In this document: positions 17,675-22,229 of the stretch, piece by piece
How positions within the stretch are numbered: the stretch's first letter is position 1
How the letters are laid out: each line of letters opens with the position of its first letter
From: Auxenochlorella pyrenoidosa
Lineage: Eukaryota; Chlorophyta; Trebouxiophyceae; Chlorellales; Chlorellaceae
Length of the DNA stretch: 22,229 nucleotides
Direction of reading: 5' to 3'
Assembly: GCA_001430745.1 (NCBI GenBank)
Contig: KQ481997.1
Span: forward strand, 812,018 to 834,246
Made by a program: the position numbers and the translations under genes
Notes under the pieces: model-generated
Database searches by the model: none
What the model was told of the DNA's origin: nothing
The model's input: only the letters and a program-made list of their open reading frames with translations

Positions 17675-19185
17675 TTAGTGCAGGCCCACAATGTCCAATT
17701 CCACAATCAGCAGCAGAACGGTTGCAACCAGCAGGACCCTCCGCCGCTCTCTGCGCTTGCAGCCATGGCAGGGCTTGCTTGTTTGGGCTTGAATTCTGTC
17801 TAATCGCAAAGGAACTTGTGGGCAACACAAGTTGGGCTGCCTGCAGAGCACTCACCAGGCGCACAGCCAGCCGCTGTCGGCCCGCGAGAGTGCAGCTGCA
17901 GGGCCCGCTGGCCTGGGTGGGCCGCACACGCCTGAGAGCGCACCCCCTGCATCATACCCGCAAGCGGCGTAGGCTTCCTCACCCTCGACGCTCTTGTACA
18001 GCGCGGCGGTCTCGTCGCACTTCATCTGCTCCTCTATTCTGGCTAGCTCCTGCTGCTCAAGAAGCTTTTTGATCCTGGCCCCAGTCACCGCAGCCTCCGC
18101 TGCTGGCAGCAGCAGGTGGGGCGGGCAGCAGCGGTGATCACAGCAGGGCTTTGGCAACCACTGCATCAGACACTGCAAGCCTGAGCATGAATCCGCCACT
18201 CAACACCAACCGCAGGGTTGCACTGTCACAGAGCTGCCGGCTTCCACTCCCTGGACTCACCCAGCAATGATGGCGGCTTCTCATTCACTATGACCGCCCA
18301 GTCGCACACCACTTTGGCCTGCATGGGTTGACCAAATCCAGTCAAACAAGGGTGGCGGGAGGGCCAGACACAACTGTTTGCACGGCGGGAGGCCCAGAGG
18401 GTCGCACATGCATCTGTGGCAGTGCTTCTCACTCTGCCTCGCTCTGCACCCAGCACCCGCCAGGCTTTGATCTCTGCGCGTGGTCACCCACCGCAGACAG
18501 CGGGACATACTGCTGGCCGTCGATAGTGCAGGCGTGCTCCTCAAGGATGGAGATGGCGTGCTGCAGCGTCCCAGCGCCGGAGGCAGCCTCTGGGAAAGGG
18601 AAAGGAAAAGGGAAAGGGAAAGGTACGCCCTTGGGCGTGGGTTGAGGAAACACAGTCACTCAGTCCCGCAACTGCTGGAGGCGGTGCAGGCTCCGCCATA
18701 CTGCCTACATTGGTTCCCAGCGTTCAGGATTCGCCCCTGGAAGCGGCAGTGCTGGCTACCTTTTGGGGTATCCCTCCATCAAGCTGATACGGTTGATAAC
18801 CGTATCAGAGGCCAGGTCCCACTTTTCACCCCTACCCCTGGAAACTGTAGAATCCAGGGCTCAAACCCCTGACTGGCAGTAGAGAATCTAACTGTCTACC
18901 TGTGGTACCCAGGTCAGGGGGAGGAGGCAGCCTCTGCCTGGGACGCGCGGCAGCGCGGCGCGGCGATCCTGGCGGGTCGCGGCGCTGGCGGCGGCGAGCG
19001 GCAGCCTGCAACAGGGGCAGGTCCAAGGCCTCCTCATGCAGCTGGAGCAGGGCGCCTGGGCCCTGGAGTCGCACCTAGGGCAGACCAGGAGCGCAGCCAC
19101 CGACCGGGCTCACCTGCAGGCGGCCCCTGCCGACCCAGCTGGTGCTGGCGAAGGCCGAGGGGCTTGGCAGGGTGCTCTGCAGCAT
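17675..19185 (-). CDS. G5: array paralog with coiled coil and hydrophobic tail, 138 aa
   Basis: Exons 19185-19114, 18587-18492, 18318-18261, 18099-17983 and 17748-17675 total 417 nt in frame. The leader is MLQSTLPSPSAFASTSWVG. Exon 2 reads ILEEHACTIDGQQYVPLSA. Exon 3 reads AKVVCDWAVIVNEKPPSLL. Exon 4 is a charged helix (GARIKKLLEQQELARIEEQM) likely to form a coiled coil. Exon A ends RRRVLLVATVLLLIVELDIV-GLH, a hydrophobic tail with basic residues before it, typical of a tail-anchored protein. The exon A acceptor is gcgcagag|AG, chosen because only it keeps the frame. Intron 1 holds a 330-bp insertion that supplies the 3' splice site. Its closest relative is G6. The family is unknown to me; plastid targeting from the leader is a guess. 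Confidence 0.7.
17774..17819 (-). mobile_element. CAAG-type dispersed repeat, inverted copy in G5 intron 4
   Basis: On the minus strand it reads acaagttcctttgcg ... cccaaacaagcaag, a diverged copy of the repeats at 8698-8752 and 20451-20512 in the opposite orientation. G6 lacks it at the same place, so it is an insertion in G5 or a loss in G6. Confidence 0.5.
18593..18922 (-). mobile_element. SINE-like insertion in intron 1 of G5, 14-bp target-site duplication
   Basis: 330 bp lie between two copies of ggaggcagcctctg (18579-18592 and 18923-18936). G4 has a single copy (16385-16398) with the same flanks, an empty site. On the minus strand it ends in repeated tttccc followed by cag, a simple-repeat tail that is now the polypyrimidine tract and acceptor of exon 2. 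Near its start, ggggtttgagccc resembles a pol III B box, with possible tRNA-like hairpins. No coding capacity. A tRNA-derived SINE is the best guess; the tRNA link is weak. Confidence 0.65.
18784..18808. repeat. Perfect 11-bp inverted repeat with 3-nt loop
   Basis: Arms ctgatacggtt and aaccgtatcag are exact reverse complements around the loop gat. It lies inside the G5 intron 1 insertion and is absent from the shorter G6 copy. Confidence 0.9.
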
Positions 19186-19229
19186 GGCTGAAGCAAACGG
19201 CTATGGAGAAGGTGAGCGCAAAGACGCCG

Positions 19230-19246
19230 CATTTAAGCAGCTGCAT
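19230..19246 (-). promoter_or_regulatory. TATA-like proximal element upstream of G5
   Basis: Same gcagctgcttaaatg element as upstream of G4, about 45-60 nt before the G5 start codon, within a block of about 60 nt conserved up to the ATG in all three recent copies. Confidence 0.35.
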
Positions 19247-19516
19247 TGGCGTCGGCGGCAGCGACAGCGCACAGCACCCGACACCCAGCAGCTGAACGCT
19301 TGGACCGGCCGATGCAGGTGCCTCTCTGTCTCCCTGGTGAAAGCCGTGCATGTGCTGTCATCACTAACAGGCAGGCCAGCATGAGTCTTGACTCAAACTC
19401 TCGATAGCCGACGACAGCGCGGCGCCATTCTGCCCTTTCACTGCTGGCCGCATGCGGTCGGCAGCCTCCAGCTGGTGAGGTTGAGTGCCTGCAGCCTGAC
19501 AATCCTGTTGATCCTG

Positions 19517-19521
19517 TTACA
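19517..19521 (-). terminator. TGTAA polyadenylation signal, likely for G6
   Basis: Minus-strand TGTAA about 260 nt beyond the G6 stop codon, in the flank shared with the G5 unit. Confidence 0.5.
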
Positions 19522-19681
19522 CCAGCTATCAATGTAGCTATCAGTGGGGGTGAAAGACATTCACATGCAGTCTCTGTATATGGAAGCATGCCTGGCGTTG
19601 CAACAGAGGCTCTGCCTGCAAACTGACGTCTCGTGCACTTGCTGCTCTGCGCTGACGCTCTCCAGCTAGCGCGGCCGCCAG

Positions 19682-19747
19682 CTAGCTTGAAGCAGGAGCG
19701 GGCGCTGCGTGCTGCGCCCGCTGCGCTGCGGCAACGCCCTGCTGGTA
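19682..19747 (-). pseudogene. Remnant of the gene R last exon between G6 and G5
   Basis: Reads YQQGVAAAQRAQHAAPAPAS-S and TAG, closely matching the true R ending YQQGVAAAQQAQQGALTSAA-S and TAG. There is no acceptor or upstream exon for it, and it abuts the G6 3' flank directly. Confidence 0.7.
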
Positions 19748-19779
19748 CAGCGTTAGCTGAGACTTGCCCACGAGGCCAC

Positions 19780-21412
19780 TTAGTGCAGGCCCACAATGTC
19801 CAGCTCCACAAGCAGCAGCAGCACGATTGCAACCAGCAGGACCTCCATCGCTGGCCAACTCTCTGCGTTTGCAGGCGTGGCAGGGCTTGCGGGCAGCATA
19901 GGTTGTGCTGCCTGCAGAGCCCTCCTCGGGTGCGCAGCCACCCACGGTCTCCCCTCGAGAGAGCGCTGAAAGGGCAGCTGCAGGGCCCGCTGCGCCTGGG
20001 TGGGCCGCACACGCCTGCGAGCGCACCCCCTGCATCAGGCCCGCAAGCGGCGCAGGCTTGCTCACCCGCGAGGTCCCTGTAGAACTGCAGCTGCAGCGAG
20101 TCGGTCTCCTCGCGCTTCATCTGCTCCTCTCTTCTGGCTCGCTCCTGCTGCTCAAGCTTCACTACCTTGTCCTCAATCACCGCGCCCTCCGCTGCAGGCA
20201 GCACAGGTGGGGCGGGCAGCAGCGGTGATCACAGCAGGGCATGCCATTGGGGCTTTGGCAACCACTGCAGCAAGACCGGAGCAAGCCTGAGCATGGATCC
20301 GCCAATCAACACCAGCCCCCCACATCGCCCCCCACCTGACCCGGTTTGTGTACAGCATGAGCTTCAGACTCCCCTGCGTCCCCTTGTACCCTGTCCCCCC
20401 TCCCTTTTTTTTCTCCCCAGCCCCAAGCTGTCTCTTGGGGGTCTGCGTCCCAAGTTCCGTTGCGGACAGACAGACTTTAAGCCCAAACAAGCAAGCAAGC
20501 AAGCAAGCAAGCCGCAGGGTTGCACGGTCGCACAGCTGTCGGCTTCCACTCCCTGCACTCACCCAGCACTACTGGCAGCAGCTCATTTACCTCGACCGCC
20601 CAGTCAAGCACCCCCTTGACCTGCATGGGTGGACCAGATCCAGTCGAACACATGTGGCAGGAGGCCGGACACAGCTGTGGGCACGGCAGGAGGCCCAGAG
20701 AGTCGCACATGCATCTGTGGCAGCGCTTCTCGCTCTGCCCTGCCCTGCACCCAGCACCCGTGGCAGCGCTTCTCGCTCTGCCCCGCCCTGCACCCAGCAC
20801 CCGCCGCTTTGATCTCTGCGCGTAGTTACCCACCGCAGACAGCGGGACATACTGCTGGCCGTCGATAGTGCAGGCTTGCTCCTCAACGATGGAGATCGCC
20901 TTCTGCAGCGTTTGATCGCTGGAGGCAGCCTCTGGGAAAGGGAAAGGGAAAGGGAAAGGGAAAGGTACGCCCTTGGGCGTGGGTTGAGGAAACACAGTCA
21001 CTCAGTCGCGCAACTGCTGGAGGCGGTGCCGGCTCCGCCATACTGCCCTACGTTGGTTCCGAGCGTTCAGGTTTCGCCCCCGGGGCCCTTTGGAAGCGGC
21101 GGTGCTGGCTACCTTTCCGGGTATCCCTCCGGCATGCTCCCTACCTGTGGTACCCAGGTCAGGGGGAGGAGGCAGCCTCTGCCTCGGATGCGCGGCAGCG
21201 CGGCGTGGCGGGCCGCGGCGGCGAGCGGCAGCCTGCAACAGGGGCTGGCGCAAGGCCTCCTCATGTAGCTGGAGCAGGGCGCCTGGGCCCTGGAGTCGCA
21301 CCTAGGGCAGGCCAGGAGCGCAGCCACCGACCGGGCTCACCTGCAGGCGGCCCCTGCCGACCCAGCTGGTGCTGGCGAAGGCCGAGGGGCTTGGCAGGGT
21401 GCTCTGCAGCAT
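19780..21412 (-). CDS. G6: array paralog with coiled coil and hydrophobic tail, 144 aa
   Basis: Exons 21412-21341, 20929-20834, 20620-20563, 20191-20066 and 19862-19780 total 435 nt in frame. Leader MLQSTLPSPSAFASTSWVG is identical to G5. Exon 2: AISIVEEQACTIDGQQYVPL-SA. Exon 3: VKGVLDWAVEVNELLPVVL. Exon 4 is a strongly charged helix (EDKVVKLEQQERARREEQMK) likely to form a coiled coil. Exon 5 ends LLVAIVLLLLVELDIVGLH, a 19-residue hydrophobic C-terminus expected to insert as a tail anchor. G6 is the copy next to gene R. Its introns carry a 233-bp insertion (intron 1), a 43-bp tandem duplication (intron 2) and a CAAG-tailed insertion (intron 3), yet all exons are intact, which argues for selection. 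Function not recognised. Confidence 0.73.
20315..20512 (+). mobile_element. CAAG-tailed insertion in G6 intron 3, ~200 bp
   Basis: Present in G6 but absent from the matching intron of G5, where caacaccaaccgcagggttg is unbroken. On the plus strand it ends in about five CAAG units after cccaaacaag, as expected for a retroelement inserted 3' end last. The core 20451-20512 matches the repeats in G1 and G5 introns. No protein is encoded; the target-site duplication is unclear (agcc at both ends at most). Confidence 0.6.
20718..20803 (+). repeat. 43-bp tandem duplication in G6 intron 2
   Basis: Two adjacent 43-bp copies beginning tggcagcgcttctcgctctg that differ at one base. G4 and G5 have one copy at this place, so it is recent. 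Confidence 0.9.
20935..21167 (-). mobile_element. SINE-like insertion in intron 1 of G6, shorter form
   Basis: 233 bp between ggaggcagcctctg at 20921-20934 and at 21168-21181, the same insertion site as in G5. It therefore predates the G5/G6 duplication. It lacks the B-box-like segment and the palindrome of the G5 copy. The tttccc tail plus cag forms the acceptor of exon 2. Confidence 0.65.
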
Positions 21413-21901
21413 GGCTGAAGCAAACGGCTAGGAGACGGTCAGCGCAAAGACGCCGCATTCAAGCAGCTGCATTGGCGTCGGAGGCAGCGACAGCACACAG
21501 CACCTGGCGCAAAGCAGCAGCTTACTGCTTGGACCGGCCTTTGCAGGTGCCTCTCTGTCTCCTTGGTGAAAGCAGTGCAAGTGCTGTTATCATTAACGGG
21601 CAGGCCAGCCTGGGCACTTAGAGCAACACTGGCCAGCCATGGCAGTTGTACCAGCAGGCCTGTACGGGGGGGCGTGTTACAGCAGTGCTGCTGAGCTCTT
21701 CACTGCTGGCCTTGTGAGGTTGACTGCCTGTTCTGCTGTTCAAGATGCTTGATCCCTTGCACACTAAGCTATAATGTGGGTGCAAACTTTCATGCAGTCT
21801 CAAACTGAGTGTCATGTTTGGAACAGCAACAGGGGCGCTGCCTGCACACTAAACTTCCCGTGCTCTCTGCTTTGGAACTCTCTAGCCAGCGCCGCTGCTC
21901 G
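21413..21901. other. Intergenic region between gene R and G6
   Basis: 489 bp with the R 3' flank and the G6 promoter (the element homologous to gcagctgcttaaatg carries TTGAA instead of TTAAA). The flank resembles the sequence after each R remnant. No gene is seen. Confidence 0.5.
21677..21681 (-). terminator. TGTAA polyadenylation signal, likely for gene R
   Basis: Minus-strand TGTAA about 220 nt beyond the gene R stop codon. Confidence 0.45.
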
Positions 21902-22229
21902 CTAGCTTGCTGCGGAGGTGAGCGCTCCCTGCTGCGCCTGCTGCGCCGCTGCAACTCCCTGTTGGTACCCCGCCTGCAGGCAGGTGAGGAGACAACCCTA
22001 GCACGAGGTGGGCCCGAGCATGGCTGCCACACATGCAGGCCAACGCTGAGGGTCGGCAGAGGTGTCGGAAACTAGAAGACGCCCTGAACAGGGCAGCACC
22101 CAGCACAGCACAGCGCAACGCAGGCGGCCGGCGCAGGCACACCTGGTAGATGCTCTGCAGCATGTGGTGGAAGTCCCGGCAGTTCTTCATGCTGTGGGGC
22201 CCCTGGCAGTAGGCGCAGGGCGCGGGGGG
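21902..22229 (-). CDS. Gene R: C-terminal end of a protein with a zinc-knuckle-like motif, partial
   Basis: Two exons are visible: from the window edge to 22143, then 21973-21902 ending in TAG, joined in phase 0 (CAG|gtgtgc to cctgcag). The first reads PCAYCQGPHSMKNCRDF, a Cys-x2-Cys-x3-His-x4-Cys arrangement close to a CCHC zinc knuckle (the classical spacing is x2-x4-x4), then HHMLQSIYQ. The second is a low-complexity Ala/Gln tail, AGYQQGVAAAQQAQQGALTS. The gene starts outside the window, so its main domain cannot be judged. Copies of its last exon and 3' flank lie at 19682-19747 and 17109-17159. Confidence 0.52.

Larger units (their letters stand above)
19186..19779. other. Intergenic region between G5 and G6
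   Basis: Contains the G5 promoter, a TGTAA for G6, and a remnant of the gene R last exon immediately downstream of the G6 stop. No exon B is present behind G6; the R remnant replaces it at a breakpoint after aacgctg (about 19748). Confidence 0.55.

Noticed and set aside
18840..18922. A tRNA gene in the G5 insertion
   Set aside because: It has B-box-like sequence and hairpins, but the T loop is off by one and no acceptor stem or proper anticodon arm can be drawn. At most it is a tRNA-derived relic.
19682..20065. A minus-strand frame reading through from G6 intron 4 into the R remnant
   Set aside because: It crosses exon A of G6 in the wrong frame. The exon A frame is conserved in G4, G5 and G6 and ends at LDIVGLH.

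Overview
The window looks like nuclear DNA of a green alga (Chlorophyta). It is GC-rich, its genes are split into many short exons by small GT-AG introns ending in CTGCAG-type acceptors, it carries GAG/CAG codon repeats, and TGTAA, the usual green-algal polyadenylation signal, lies downstream of several genes. This placement is inference; no rRNA or organellar marker is present. I rebuilt eleven gene models by hand. Each complete model keeps one open frame across all its splice junctions, and introns are assigned from donor/acceptor sequence, frame and comparison between copies. There is no transcript evidence.

Left part (1-7.2 kb): four unrelated genes in two divergent pairs. Gene B (minus, partial) and gene C (plus) encode small hydrophilic LEA-like proteins back to back. 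Gene A (minus, 1863-4793, 8 exons, 579 aa) joins a 2-oxoglutarate/Fe(II)-dioxygenase-like domain, apparently lacking the His-x-Asp iron ligands, to a C-terminal SUMO-like (Rad60-SLD type) domain. Gene D (plus, 5276-6959, 6 exons, 187 aa) is a small secretory-pathway type I membrane protein with a 17-nt microexon.

Right part (7.6-21.4 kb): a head-to-tail array of six paralogous minus-strand genes (G1-G6) of a family I do not recognise. They share a leader exon beginning MLQ or MMQ, a second exon ending in an I-D-G-x-x-(Y/F)-(V/I)-P motif (lost or skipped in G3), a third exon, and intron phases 0, 0, 1. They then diverge. G1 and G2 continue into long charged coiled-coil tails. G3 ends in a different domain. 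G4-G6 are recent duplicates that end in a hydrophobic, tail-anchor-like segment, and G4 and G5 have two candidate mutually exclusive last exons. G2 contains a ~215-bp unit in three tandem copies, each carrying a 21-nt exon that encodes exactly one coiled-coil heptad. The G4-G6 duplication units carry remnants of the last exon of the upstream gene R (partial, 21902-22229), which shows how the array grew. Two kinds of short insertion sit in the array's introns: one with 14-bp target-site duplications that supplies a 3' splice site in G5 and G6, and one ending in a (CAAG)n tail.

The candidate undescribed system is this young, fast-changing array, in which exons, splice sites and membrane tails are being gained, lost and swapped.
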